This document shows, in pieces, positions 1-7,221 of a stretch of 39,901 nucleotides of DNA. The stretch is from positions 1-39,901 of the forward strand of contig WGDO01000006.1 of NCBI GenBank assembly GCA_015493225.1, in the 5' to 3' direction. This stretch comes from Patescibacteria group bacterium. GTDB taxonomy: Bacteria > Patescibacteriota > Minisyncoccia > Moranbacterales > DUUL01. The notes beneath the pieces were generated by a model that did no database searches, had not been told where the DNA came from, and was given only the letters and a program-made list of their open reading frames with translations. Each line of letters starts with the position of its first letter. The first letter of the stretch is position 1. The translations under genes were made by a program, and so were the position numbers.

Positions 1-90
1 TATTGTTTTCTAGCTTCGGTATTCATAGGTAGTTTTACGGTTAATTACTTAAACGTTAATTAAATTAACTGTATATTCTACCTGAATTAT

Positions 91-145
91 GGTGTCATTT
101 CAAATGATTTATCAATGTGACTTACGGTGTCATTTTAGATGATTT
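91..145. promoter_or_regulatory. Twin operator-like repeats upstream of rplJ
   Basis: Two near-identical 20-bp units, at 91-110 and 126-145, start with GGTGTCATTT and lie 35 bp apart. The first contains the perfect palindrome TCATTTCAAATGA and the second a one-armed version, TCATTTTAGATGA. They end 11 bp before the -35 box of the rplJ promoter, so a repressor or activator site is plausible. The binding protein is unknown. Confidence 0.45.
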
Positions 146-156
146 GATGCGCACTC

Positions 157-184
157 TTGACAAAAAAATAAAACCTGTTAAAAT
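157..184 (+). promoter_or_regulatory. Sigma70-type promoter of rplJL
   Basis: The -35 box is TTGACA (157-162) and the -10 box TAAAAT (179-184), with a 16-bp spacer and an extended TG at 176-177. It would start transcription about 20 nt before the folded L10 leader. Confidence 0.65.
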
Positions 185-204
185 AATAATCACAAGTGAA
201 TAAA

Positions 205-300
205 TATTTTCCACAGACCTTGGGCATCCATAAGTCCCAACGAGGAAATCGAAAAATGTGAGAAACGCATTTTAAGGGTGGTCTGTGGTAACAGTCCATT
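205..300 (+). promoter_or_regulatory. Ribosomal protein L10 leader RNA
   Basis: A closing helix pairs CCACAGACC (211-219) with GGTCTGTGG (280-288). Inside are a TTGGG/CCCAA hairpin (220-240) and an AAAATG/CGCATTTT hairpin (254-272). The position just before rplJ and the multi-stem layout match the known L10 leader, where excess L10 or the L10-L12 complex binds the mRNA and represses rplJL. The assignment rests on structure and context, not on a covariance-model search. Confidence 0.7.
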
Positions 301-325
301 TTTTATTATAATTTAATTTAAAAAT

Positions 326-853
326 ATGTTAACAAAAAAGCAAAAAAAAGAATTAGCTGAAGGTTTTGTTGAAAATTTAACAGCCAGTAAGACAACAGTT
401 GTTTGCGACTACAAAGGAATGACCGTTGCGGAAATAAGCGAGCTGAGAAAAATTTTACGAGAAGCAGGTATCAAAATGCAGGTTTTGAAGAAAAGTGTTG
501 CCCAAGTAGCTTTGGATAATCAAAAAATTGATTTAGATGTACGAAAAATGGAAGGACAACTAGCTTTTGTTTACGGGGGAGAGGATGAAGTTACCGCCGC
601 TAAAATTGTTCGTAGGTTTGCTAAAGACAATGAGAAATTGAAAATGTTAGCTGGAGTTTTGGAAAATAAAGCAATGACCCAGGAAGAAATGACTGCTTTA
701 GCTAAATTACCAGGCAAGGATGAATTATTGGCTAAGGTTGTTGGTAGTTTGAAAGCCCCAGTTTCCGGATTTGTTAATGTTTTGGGAGGAAATTTGAGAG
801 GATTGGTTTATACCCTGCAGGCTATTAGAGAAAAGAAAGAGGGGGAGGCATAG
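326..853 (+). CDS. rplJ: 50S ribosomal protein L10
   Basis: This 175-residue protein has the L10 N-terminal RNA-binding domain, with the family signature around LTASKTTVVCDYKGMTVAE and a following ELRKILREAGIKMQVLKKS stretch. In the ribosome L10 anchors L7/L12 dimers through its C-terminal helix to form the stalk that recruits translation GTPases. The length is usual for the family (about 165-180). No SD precedes the ATG; the upstream bases are an A/T run. It lies directly after the L10 leader and upstream of rplL, the conserved bacterial order, although an unusual 300-bp repeat-filled gap separates the two genes. Confidence 0.96.
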   Translation: MLTKKQKKELAEGFVENLTASKTTVVCDYKGMTVAEISELRKILREAGIKMQVLKKSVAQVALDNQKIDLDVRKMEGQLAFVYGGEDEVTAAKIVRRFAKDNEKLKMLAGVLENKAMTQEEMTALAKLPGKDELLAKVVGSLKAPVSGFVNVLGGNLRGLVYTLQAIREKKEGEA

Positions 854-898
854 GGATTGTGAAGTTTGTAAAGACGAAAGAAGGTAAAGTTTGCGAAA

Positions 899-1028
899 AA
901 ACAAGGTACAAATTACAAGAAACAAACAAATTTCAAATTTCAATAACCAAAATTTAGAATTTAGAATTTAGAAGTTGGAATTTGGTTATTGGAGATTGTT
1001 TGTGTCTTGGAGCTTGTATCTTGGAAAT
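899..1028. repeat. Interspersed palindromic repeat, family A, copy 1
   Basis: Left arm motifs are ACAAGAAACAAACAAATTTC and CAATAACCAAA. The right arm carries their inverse, including TTTGGTTATTGG, TTGTTTGTGTCTTGG and TTGTATCTTGG. The whole unit could fold into one long imperfect hairpin between rplJ and rplL. Related copies are at about 2649-2841, 24171-24313 (inside 23S rRNA) and 38716-38790. Confidence 0.75.
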
Positions 1029-1084
1029 TATAAATAGTTAATAATAAATTTTTCTTGCGGGTGTATAAATCTAAAACAAGTTTA

Positions 1085-1137
1085 TAAATACAATATTTGT
1101 AGATTTGTAAATGATTTGTAGATTCGTAGGAATATAA
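1085..1137. repeat. Short repeat family C copy
   Basis: This stretch repeats the words TTTGTAGATTTGTAAATGAT and TTTGTAGATTCGTAGG. The same unit occurs at about 18316-18353, 20250-20305 and 37022-37054 in inverse orientation (ACGAATCTACAAATC, then TTACAAATCTACGAA). The function is unknown. Confidence 0.6.
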
Positions 1138-1154
1138 TAATTAATCATAAGATT

Positions 1155-1598
1155 ATGACAGAAGAAAAGAAAACTTCCGAAGAAACCAAGGAAGAGAAAA
1201 AAGAGGTTGAAGTTCCTAAAAAATTCAAAAGCCTCGTTGAGGAAATTGAAAAAATGAGTGTTTTGGATTTGGCAGAGTTGGTAGAAATATTAGAAGATAA
1301 GTTTGGTGTTTCTGCAGCCGCTCCTGTAGCTGTAGCTGGTGCTGTAGCTGGTGGAGATGCTGGTGCCGAAGGTGGTGCTGAAGAAAAATCAGAATACGAC
1401 ATTGAGCTAGTAGCTCCTGGAGATTCTAAAATCAATGTAATTAAAGCCGTTAAAGAAATTACCGGTGCTGGGCTAAAAGATGCTAAAGATATGGTTGATG
1501 GAGCTCCAGTTGTAGTTAAAGAAAAAGTTGCTAAAGATGAGGCTGAAGAACTAAAGAAAAAGTTGGAAGAAGCCGGCGCAACTGTAGAACTTAAGTAA
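1155..1598 (+). CDS. rplL: 50S ribosomal protein L7/L12
   Basis: The stalk protein that contacts EF-Tu, EF-G and other GTPases. Of its 147 residues, about 20 at the N terminus are a Glu/Lys-rich extension not found in typical 120-residue L7/L12. Next come the dimerization domain ([20 protein letters not shown]), an Ala/Gly hinge at about residues 54-78, and the C-terminal domain with [20 protein letters not shown] and the closing [16 protein letters not shown] downstream in-frame ATG before SVLDLAEL would give a shorter standard-length protein, but the codons before it read as coding, so I keep the long start. The antisense ORF here is a low-complexity shadow. Confidence 0.95.
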   Translation: MTEEKKTSEETKEEKKEVEVPKKFKSLVEEIEKMSVLDLAELVEILEDKFGVSAAAPVAVAGAVAGGDAGAEGGAEEKSEYDIELVAPGDSKINVIKAVKEITGAGLKDAKDMVDGAPVVVKEKVAKDEAEELKKKLEEAGATVELK

Positions 1599-1644
1599 TC
1601 TAGACTGGTAGACACTAAATAGTAGACACTAGATACTAGATCCT

Positions 1645-1682
1645 TATTTCCCCTCCTTTATCAAAGGAGGGGTTAGGGGTGG
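1645..1682. repeat. GC-rich hairpin repeat after rplL
   Basis: The palindrome CCCCTCCTTT-ATC-AAAGGAGGGG is followed by TTAGGGGTGGATTTA. It is flanked by slippage-like repeats of TAGACACTAGATACTAG (about 1608-1640 and 1691-1712). Nearly perfect GC arms stand out in AT-rich DNA. A fragment of the tail occurs at about 2845. Confidence 0.6.
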
Positions 1683-1734
1683 ATTTAAAAATAGACACTA
1701 GATGCTAGTCTAGTAGATCAGTAAATAGTTTCTC

Positions 1735-1770
1735 AAAAAACAAAAAACAGCCCTTGGCTGTTTTTTGTTT
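1735..1770 (+). terminator. Intrinsic terminator of the rplJL operon
   Basis: The stem ACAGCC/GGCTGT is bordered by an A-run on the left and a run of six T plus GTTT on the right (1741-1770). The symmetric A and T runs could also work on the minus strand. Confidence 0.85.
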
Positions 1771-1777
1771 AAATAAT

Positions 1778-1806
1778 TTGCCCTCACGGTTATTTTCTAG
1801 TATAAT
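1778..1806 (+). promoter_or_regulatory. Promoter of parA
   Basis: The -35 box is TTGCCC (1778-1783) and the -10 box TATAAT (1801-1806), with an optimal 17-bp spacer. It lies just after the rplJL terminator and leaves a leader of about 30 nt before the parA ATG. Confidence 0.75.
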
Positions 1807-1843
1807 GAAAATATTAAAATAAAACTAAAGCAAACAATCTTCT

Positions 1844-2617
1844 ATGGGGAAAATTATATCACTTATCAATCAAAAAGGAGGAGTGGGTAAAACAACCACA
1901 GCTATAAACTTAGCCAGTTATTTAGCTGATGCTGGGCAAAAAGTTCTTCTGGTTGATTTAGATCCTCAAGCCAATGCTTCCAGCGGACTAGGATTGGATA
2001 CTCAAAATATTCAAAAAGGACTCTACAACGCTTTACTTTTAGATGAACATCCGGCCGATTTGGTTGTTCCCACTGAAGTTGAAGGACAATATATTATCCC
2101 TGCTACCCAAGATTTAGCCGGAGCAACCATTGAATTGGCAGAATTGGAAAATCGTGAATTCAGATTAAAACAAGTTTTAGAAATGGTCAGACCACAATAC
2201 GATTTTATTATCATTGATTCCCCACCCAGCCTTGGCTTGCTAACCATTAATGGTCTAGTGGCGGCGGATGAAGTGATTGTACCAGTGCAGACAGAGTATT
2301 TTGCCTTGGAAGGATTGGGGCAATTACTCAACACCATAGACCTGGTTCAACAAAATCTTCAACCAGAATTAAAATTAGGTGGAATTGTGATGACTATGTA
2401 TGATCGACGAAATCGTTTAGCTAAACAAGTAGTAAAAGAGGTTAGAAGACATTTTCCAGACAAGGTTTTTGATGCCGTGATTCCTCGCACAGTTCGTTTG
2501 GCCGAAGCACCAAGTTTTGGAAAATCAATTTTAAATTTTGATGCCTTCAATAGCGGAGCCAGGGCTTATCGGCAATTGGCAGGAGAAGTTATTAGAAGAT
2601 CAGTGAATAGTGAGTAA
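1844..2617 (+). CDS. parA: Chromosome partitioning ATPase ParA/Soj
   Basis: A 257-residue ParA/Soj protein with the deviant Walker A box KGGVGKTTTAINLA near residue 11, the switch I segment VDLDPQANASSGLG near residue 37, and the Walker B-like stretch FIIIDSPPSLGLLT near residue 122. ParA forms ATP-dependent dimers on nucleoid DNA and moves ParB-bound origin regions. The C terminus (IPRTVRLAEAPSFGKSI) is typical of chromosomal Soj. parB follows 2 kb downstream instead of immediately, with three other genes between them, which is unusual. No SD precedes the ATG. Chromosomal parAB often lies near the origin, but no dnaA or gid gene is visible here. Confidence 0.95.
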   Translation: MGKIISLINQKGGVGKTTTAINLASYLADAGQKVLLVDLDPQANASSGLGLDTQNIQKGLYNALLLDEHPADLVVPTEVEGQYIIPATQDLAGATIELAELENREFRLKQVLEMVRPQYDFIIIDSPPSLGLLTINGLVAADEVIVPVQTEYFALEGLGQLLNTIDLVQQNLQPELKLGGIVMTMYDRRNRLAKQVVKEVRRHFPDKVFDAVIPRTVRLAEAPSFGKSILNFDAFNSGARAYRQLAGEVIRRSVNSE

Positions 2618-2922
2618 TGAGTAGTGAATAAGGAGTAATATTTATAAAAAGATACAAGGAACAAGATACAAGAAACAAACAAATCTCAATGACCAATAAC
2701 CAAAAAATAAAGAAGAAATAAGAAATAAATTATAAGATACAAACAAATCTCAAATTACAATAATAAATGTTTAAAATTTAACGTTTGGAATTTAGTGATT
2801 GGAATTTGTTTGTATCTTGTATCTTGTACCTTGGGATTTGTATCTAAGGTGGATTTATAAAATTTATGAGGTTCACGTTAAATATTTGCTGGTTAGAAAT
2901 CGATAAAATGTAATATTTACTG
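2618..2922. repeat. Repeat-filled gap with family A copy 2
   Basis: No gene is seen in this 305-bp gap. It opens with slippage-like repeats of AGTGAATAGTGAGTAATGAG. At about 2649-2841 it holds a family A palindromic repeat: GATACAAGAAACAAACAAAT on the left, and TTTGTTTGTATCTTGTATC followed by TTGTACCTTGG on the right. The left arm contains a second partial copy of its own motif (ATACAAACAAATCTCAAATT, about 2737), so it may be a nested insertion. Confidence 0.7.
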
Positions 2923-3186
2923 ATGAAAAAACACAGCAATGAGATTGAAAAAGATTTTGATATATTAACCCAGTTTGCCTTACCAGTTTTTACTATTCTA
3001 GCTTATTTTTTAATAGCAATAGAAAAACCAGAGTATGGAGTTATTGCCAGTCTAATTGCTCAACCGTTTTGGTTATATTCCAGCTGGAAGGCCTATAGGA
3101 AAGTCGGGCAAAGTGGAATGTTTTGGACATCGGTGATAATTACAATTATTTTAACCATGGGAGTAATAAATTATTGGCTAAAGTAA
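2923..3186 (+). CDS. Small integral membrane protein, unknown
   Basis: An 87-residue protein that I do not recognise as a named family. After a charged N terminus (MKKHSNEIEKDFD) there are three likely membrane segments: about residues 18-33 (ALPVFTILAYFLIAI), 39-53 around a PFW motif, and 67-85 (FWTSVIITIILTMGVINYW). A short KAYRKVG loop lies between segments 2 and 3. It sits between parA and parB, 10 bp before the next small gene, so the two are probably co-transcribed. The ATG has no SD, as is usual here. Confidence 0.6.
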   Translation: MKKHSNEIEKDFDILTQFALPVFTILAYFLIAIEKPEYGVIASLIAQPFWLYSSWKAYRKVGQSGMFWTSVIITIILTMGVINYWLK

Positions 3187-3196
3187 AAGTAAAAAA

Positions 3197-3565
3197 ATGC
3201 GCAATTCAGAAAATAATCAAGAAAATAGCCGAAAAGATAGGATTGAATTTAGAGATCTTTTGATTAGAGAAAGGCAAATTACGGATAAAATTATACAACA
3301 ATATAATCAAGGTAGGTATCATTCAAAAAAGTTAAACGAATATGACTTGGAGTTATTACAGGAGTTTAAAAAAATATATACAAAACGAAAACGATTACAA
3401 AGAAAAATTATCCAACAAAAATTTATCGAAGATGAAAGAATCAGTTTTGGAGGGGAGGGTAAATATATTTTAGACATTCAGCCAGATGAAACATTCTCAA
3501 ATACCGATAAATACATTTTAAAAATAGCTAAAGTACTGCAAATAGCAGATAATTTTAATAAATAA
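3197..3565 (+). CDS. Hypothetical charged protein
   Basis: A 122-residue protein rich in Lys, Arg, Glu and Gln with no membrane segment. Residues about 12-78 look helical (RDLLIRERQITDKIIQQYNQ, then LELLQEFKKIYTKRKRLQRK) and could form a coiled coil or bind nucleic acid. The C terminus (YILKIAKVLQIADNFNK) is amphipathic. It follows the small membrane protein by 10 bp. No family is recognised. Confidence 0.55.
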   Translation: MRNSENNQENSRKDRIEFRDLLIRERQITDKIIQQYNQGRYHSKKLNEYDLELLQEFKKIYTKRKRLQRKIIQQKFIEDERISFGGEGKYILDIQPDETFSNTDKYILKIAKVLQIADNFNK

Positions 3566-3626
3566 TCTAGACTATTAATAAAACACCCTAAAAAGTGTAT
3601 AAGTTGAAAGGATAGATTTTAAAACT

Positions 3627-4609
3627 ATGAGTGAAAAACATAAGCAGGTTATATTAACTGGTGATGCACATTTATGGAGAGATAAAGACAAGCATGATGC
3701 CACCAAAAAAAACAAAGTTCGGGAACAGAAATTTATCACAAAAAAGATGCTAAAAACCCTGAATTATTTAAAGAAGTTCTTATTAAAAGCAAAGAGGTGG
3801 CCAAAAATCCAGATTACTTATTTTTAATGGGCGACATGATTGCTGGCAAAGGAGAATTTGGTTTACAGGGTGAAGACTCTAAGAGTAGAGCCCAGCAACT
3901 ACAGAGATGGTTGGATGATAGTTTTTTGAAAAGGATACCAAGACATTTTATTGCCGGTGGACATGAATTAGGATATAAAAGACCATTTTCTAGTGAGGAG
4001 GGAGCTGGATTAAATGATGTAGCTATCGAAATGTTTGAAGAAGTATTTAATTCTTTATTTTATACTTTTGATGACGATCAGTATAAATTTATAGCTGTTA
4101 GCTCAGATTTAGAGTTGGCGGAAACATATGATACAAAAATTACTGATAAAATCAAGCAAAAGTCTAGAGAGCAACAAGACTTCTATAAAGATAATATAAG
4201 TGACGCAAAAAAAAATGGACAAAAAATTATTTTATTATTGCATGACCCGGAGGCATTGCGTAATATTTTTAAATTTATGAAAACAGATTATTTAGATAAT
4301 TTAGAAAAAACATTTGCAGGGCATAATCACGCTACCTGGTCTAGAGAGATTTATCCATTATTGGCTGACTTAATTACGGGTAGATTAACTAAGGATACTA
4401 TGAGAAAGGTAATAGAAATTGGTTTTCCTGGTGATAAGACTCAAGGAGCTATAGATTTTTTAAAAAGAGCAAAAGGGCTTAGACCAATTTTTCGTTCAAT
4501 GAAATTAGTTACAGTACCTGCTCCAGGAGGAATGCTGGGTGTTGGAGGAGGATTTATGGTAGCAGATTTAAAAGAAAATGGAATAAAAGTTAAGAAATTT
4601 TCAATATAA
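3627..4609 (+). pseudogene. Calcineurin-like phosphoesterase, split by a frameshift
   Basis: Two overlapping frames together encode one metallophosphoesterase of about 326 residues. The first frame (3627-3827) carries the N-terminal metal motif LTGDAH. The second frame (whose own ATG is 3797) carries LFLMGDMIAG, then FIAGGHELG where GNH is usual, then ILLLHDPEA and the GHxH motif FAGHNHA. Without the first frame the enzyme would lack its first metal ligands. Downstream codons read well in the second frame from about 3705 onward (for example KKDAKNPELFKEVLIKSKE), so a -1 shift must occur between the A8 run at 3705-3712 and the heptamer AAAAAAG at 3740-3746. A plain indel is the simplest explanation; slippage could restore the product. 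The substrate is unknown. Confidence 0.7.
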
Positions 4610-4663
4610 TTTTAATAAATAATCTACGAGTTACTAGTTACTAGTTACGAGTTACTAAAAAAT

Positions 4664-5746
4664 ATGTCTCAACAAGGTGGTCTAGGTAGAGGTTTAGCCT
4701 CATTAATTCCTAATAAAAATAAAGATTCTATTTTCGGTGGTAATTCTCAAAATAAAAAGAGCACCAAAAGTAAAAATAGTAAAAAAAATACTACCAAGAA
4801 AAACAATACTCTAAAAGGTAAATCAATTAGTCCACTGGGAGAGGCTAATTATTTTGGTGTCACGCCTAAGGCGGATCAGTTAAAAGTTGAAAAGTCACCA
4901 CAGGGTAAACGAGCTTCTGTTAAAAAAACAGAGCCGAAAGATGTTAAATTGCAAAAAGGAATGTCCCTAAAGAGTATAATGGAAGTGCCTGTTGCAGAGA
5001 TTATGCCAAATCCTTATCAGCCCAGAACAAATTTTGACCCTAACAAATTACAAGAGCTAGCAGATTCCATAGCCGAACATGGGATTATTCAGCCGTTGGT
5101 TGTCACCTACAATAAAGAAGGCGGTTATGAGTTAATCGCCGGGGAACGACGGCTGGAAGCCTCTAAATTAGCCGGCTTAAAAACCGTTCCAGTGGTTACC
5201 CGTAGTGCCAGCGAACAAAATAAAGCTGAGTGGGCTTTGATTGAAAATATTCAACGACATAACTTAAACCCCATTGAGGAAGCTAACGCTTACGACAGAA
5301 TACAACAAGAATTTAATTTAACCCAGGAAGAAATAGCTATTAAAGTGGGAAAAAGTAGAAGTGCCATTGCTAATATCTTGCGACTTCTTAAATTGCCAAC
5401 AGAAATTCAGGAAGCTCTCATCCAGGGAAAAATTACCGAAGGACATGCCCGAACAATTTTGGCTTTATCCGACGAGAAAAAACAAATGGATTTATTTAAA
5501 TCAATTTTGAAAGACAAATTAAATGTTCGGCAAGTGGAGGATGTCACCAAAAAAATAAATGTTGGTAAAAATTATCGAGTTCAAAAAAATGTTGACCCAG
5601 ATTTATTAAATTTAGAAAATAAAATCGCCGACCGATTAAATACCAAAGTAAAAATCCGCGGAATAAAAAACAACGGCAAAATTCTAATCGATTATTATTC
5701 CGAAGAAGAGCTGGGACAAATTGTAAATAAGTTGAGAGGGGGATAA
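4664..5746 (+). CDS. parB: Chromosome partitioning protein ParB
   Basis: This 360-residue protein starts with the ParB signature GGLGRGLASLIPN, followed by a Lys/Asn/Ser-rich linker (about residues 18-105) that is longer than usual. The ParB/Srx nuclease-like CTP-binding domain follows (ITEVxPNPYQPR-like stretch at IMPNPYQPRTNF, then YELIAGERRLEASKLAG). Next are the helix-turn-helix parS-binding domain (LTQEEIAIKVGKSRSAIANI) and the C-terminal dimerization domain ending ILIDYYSEEELGQIVNKL. ParB spreads from parS and is moved by ParA. It is separated from parA by three genes. Slippage-like repeats of GAGTTACTAGTTACTAG precede the start (4625-4657), and there is no SD. Confidence 0.95.
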   Translation: MSQQGGLGRGLASLIPNKNKDSIFGGNSQNKKSTKSKNSKKNTTKKNNTLKGKSISPLGEANYFGVTPKADQLKVEKSPQGKRASVKKTEPKDVKLQKGMSLKSIMEVPVAEIMPNPYQPRTNFDPNKLQELADSIAEHGIIQPLVVTYNKEGGYELIAGERRLEASKLAGLKTVPVVTRSASEQNKAEWALIENIQRHNLNPIEEANAYDRIQQEFNLTQEEIAIKVGKSRSAIANILRLLKLPTEIQEALIQGKITEGHARTILALSDEKKQMDLFKSILKDKLNVRQVEDVTKKINVGKNYRVQKNVDPDLLNLENKIADRLNTKVKIRGIKNNGKILIDYYSEEELGQIVNKLRGG

Positions 5747-5805
5747 GATAATTTTAATCTGTAAATTTTAAATTTTAAATAAAATTAATAATTAACAACA
5801 AAACA

Positions 5806-6180
5806 ATGAATCAAAAAACAATCATCGCAATCTTAGTCACTGTAATTATCGCACTTGGTGGTGTGGTAGGGTATCTTACACTAAACAAAAGTCAGCAATT
5901 AGCACCAGCAGAAAAATATTGTCTTGCTAGAGGTGGTAAGATCTATGTTGATAGAAGGGAAGGAAGAGAAGAAAAAATGTGTCTTATCAATAATGGGCAA
6001 GATGGAATAACCTGTAAAATAGATGATTTTTTTGTGGGCAAATGTGGTAGTGCTTTTGAAGAAACATATAGAAAATCAAATAATAATAAGACAGATCAAA
6101 TAAAGCATAAGATTCCAGAGAATAAAGGGATTAAGTTTGATAGTAAAACTATGGAGTCAAATTCTAAAAATGATAAATAA
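5806..6180 (+). CDS. Membrane-anchored DUF333-like protein
   Basis: A 124-residue protein with an N-terminal membrane anchor or signal segment (IIAILVTVIIALGGVVGYLT, about residues 5-24). A four-cysteine module follows: AEKYCLARGGKI, then EEKMCLINNG, GITCKIDDFF and VGKCGSAF. The pattern (YC, GG, C, G-x-C, F-x-G-x-C) resembles the DUF333 family of small putative periplasmic or lipoprotein modules, whose function is unknown. The C-terminal third is polar and probably disordered. It sits between parB and a duplicated piece of the parB 3' end, so it may have arrived with the event that made the duplication. Confidence 0.6.
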   Translation: MNQKTIIAILVTVIIALGGVVGYLTLNKSQQLAPAEKYCLARGGKIYVDRREGREEKMCLINNGQDGITCKIDDFFVGKCGSAFEETYRKSNNNKTDQIKHKIPENKGIKFDSKTMESNSKNDK

Positions 6181-6570
6181 GATAATTTGAAAAAAATTAG
6201 TAATCTATGCTTTAGAGAAGTTGTATAATAAAGTCCTTCAGCATTAATGGATTTTGGTTAAATTTCATAAATGCAATGAAGAACTATTTAAAGAGGTATG
6301 TTGAGTGCAATAAATTCTAATCGATTACTACTCCGAAGAAGAATTGGGACAGATTGTGGGGAAGCTTAGCTAATTTTAAGTTCTAAGTCTTAAATTTTCC
6401 AGTCAATAGGCCGATTACCAATCCAACCAAATATTGCATTATTGTTTTTTTATCAAGAACGTTCTATTAGAGATTTGGTCACCCAATTAGGGTGGAATTC
6501 AATTCTGAATGTTTAAATTTTAGATTTGTAATTATGAAACCGAATGTTTATCACAAGGAGACATAATCAT
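6181..6570. other. Non-coding gap with parB tail remnant
   Basis: No intact gene is seen. The only recognisable content is the parB-derived fragment at 6314-6373 (listed separately). The rest is AT-rich and without clear hairpins. Confidence 0.5.
6314..6373 (+). pseudogene. Duplicated 3' end of parB
   Basis: In frame this reads ILIDYYSEEELGQIVGKLS and then TAA, nearly identical to the parB C terminus (ILIDYYSEEELGQIVNKL). The bases match the end of parB except for scattered, mostly third-position changes. An in-frame TAA at 6311-6313 ends the similarity upstream. It is a remnant flanking the DUF333-like gene, consistent with insertion of that segment by recombination at the parB tail. Confidence 0.85.
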
Positions 6571-6598
6571 TTGACAAAATGTATAAATGATATATACT
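6571..6598 (+). promoter_or_regulatory. Promoter and probable operator of the RelBE-type pair
   Basis: The -35 box is TTGACA (6571-6576) and the -10 box TATACT (6593-6598), with a 16-bp spacer. TGTATAAAT words at about 6580-6588 and 6613-6621 flank the -10 as direct repeats, a plausible site for autorepression by the antitoxin. Confidence 0.65.
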
Positions 6599-6629
6599 TA
6601 ATACATAATAAGTGTATAAATAAAATGTT

Positions 6630-6932
6630 ATGAGTACAATAGTAAATTTTAAGGCTGATGAAAAAGTTAAAAAGGAGGCTCAAAAAATCGCCAAAGAAAT
6701 GGGGGTCAGTTTGAGTGCGATATTAAATATGTTTATGGCTCAGTTTGTAAGAGATAGAAAATTAAATATTGACTTAAATGAGCTAGATATTAGAGAAGAA
6801 AAGTTTGAAAATTTTAATAAAAAGACCCAAAAACATATATTGGAAGCTGAGGAGGAGTATAAGAGTGGTAAGATGAAATTTTATGACCCAGAAGAAGCGA
6901 TAGAATTCATAAGCGCCTTAGCTAAAGAATAG
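6630..6932 (+). CDS. RelB/DinJ-family antitoxin
   Basis: A 100-residue protein with a RelB/DinJ ribbon-helix-helix N terminus: a beta strand TIVNFKADEKVKKEAQKIA followed by MGVSLSAILNMFMAQFV. The acidic C-terminal half (about residues 50-100) would wrap around and block the toxin. It is 8 bp upstream of a RelE/YafQ-type toxin gene. Such antitoxins usually bind their own promoter, and direct repeats around the -10 box fit that. No SD is evident. Confidence 0.85.
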   Translation: MSTIVNFKADEKVKKEAQKIAKEMGVSLSAILNMFMAQFVRDRKLNIDLNELDIREEKFENFNKKTQKHILEAEEEYKSGKMKFYDPEEAIEFISALAKE

Positions 6933-6940
6933 AAAATATT

Positions 6941-7198
6941 ATGCAAGTTGGTTATTCGAAGAAGTTTCAAAAACAATTTAAAAAATGTCCCAAAAAGATA
7001 AAAACAGTATTTCCAAAAAGATTGAAATTGTTTTTAAAAGATAAAAATAATCCACTTTTGCATCATCATGCATTAGTTGGGCAAAGAACTGGGTTGTTTA
7101 GTATAAATTTAAGTGGAGATTGGCGAGCGCTCTATAGAAACTGTTGTGAAAATAAAATCATGTTTGTTGAAATCGGAACACATAGTCAGTTATATTAG
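6941..7198 (+). CDS. RelE/YafQ-family toxin
   Basis: This 85-residue basic protein is the partner of the antitoxin just upstream. Family features are the start YSKKFQKQFKKCPKKIK, the central NPLLHHHALVG, then LSGDWRALYR and the C-terminal IGTHSQLY, which match the YafQ/RelE mRNA-interferase fold. Members cut mRNA in the ribosomal A site and slow growth. His45-His47 and the final His and Tyr are candidate functional residues, by position only. Start and length are typical. Confidence 0.85.
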   Translation: MQVGYSKKFQKQFKKCPKKIKTVFPKRLKLFLKDKNNPLLHHHALVGQRTGLFSINLSGDWRALYRNCCENKIMFVEIGTHSQLY

Positions 7199-7221
7199 AC
7201 TTAATAATTTTATTATTGTAA

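Noticed and set aside
1145-1615. 156-codon minus-strand ORF
   Set aside because: A Ser/Ala/Thr-rich low-complexity shadow of rplL.
899-2841. CRISPR array from the recurring ACAAGAAACAAACAAAT words
   Set aside because: Copies are palindromic, irregularly spaced and scattered, with no spacers and no cas genes.
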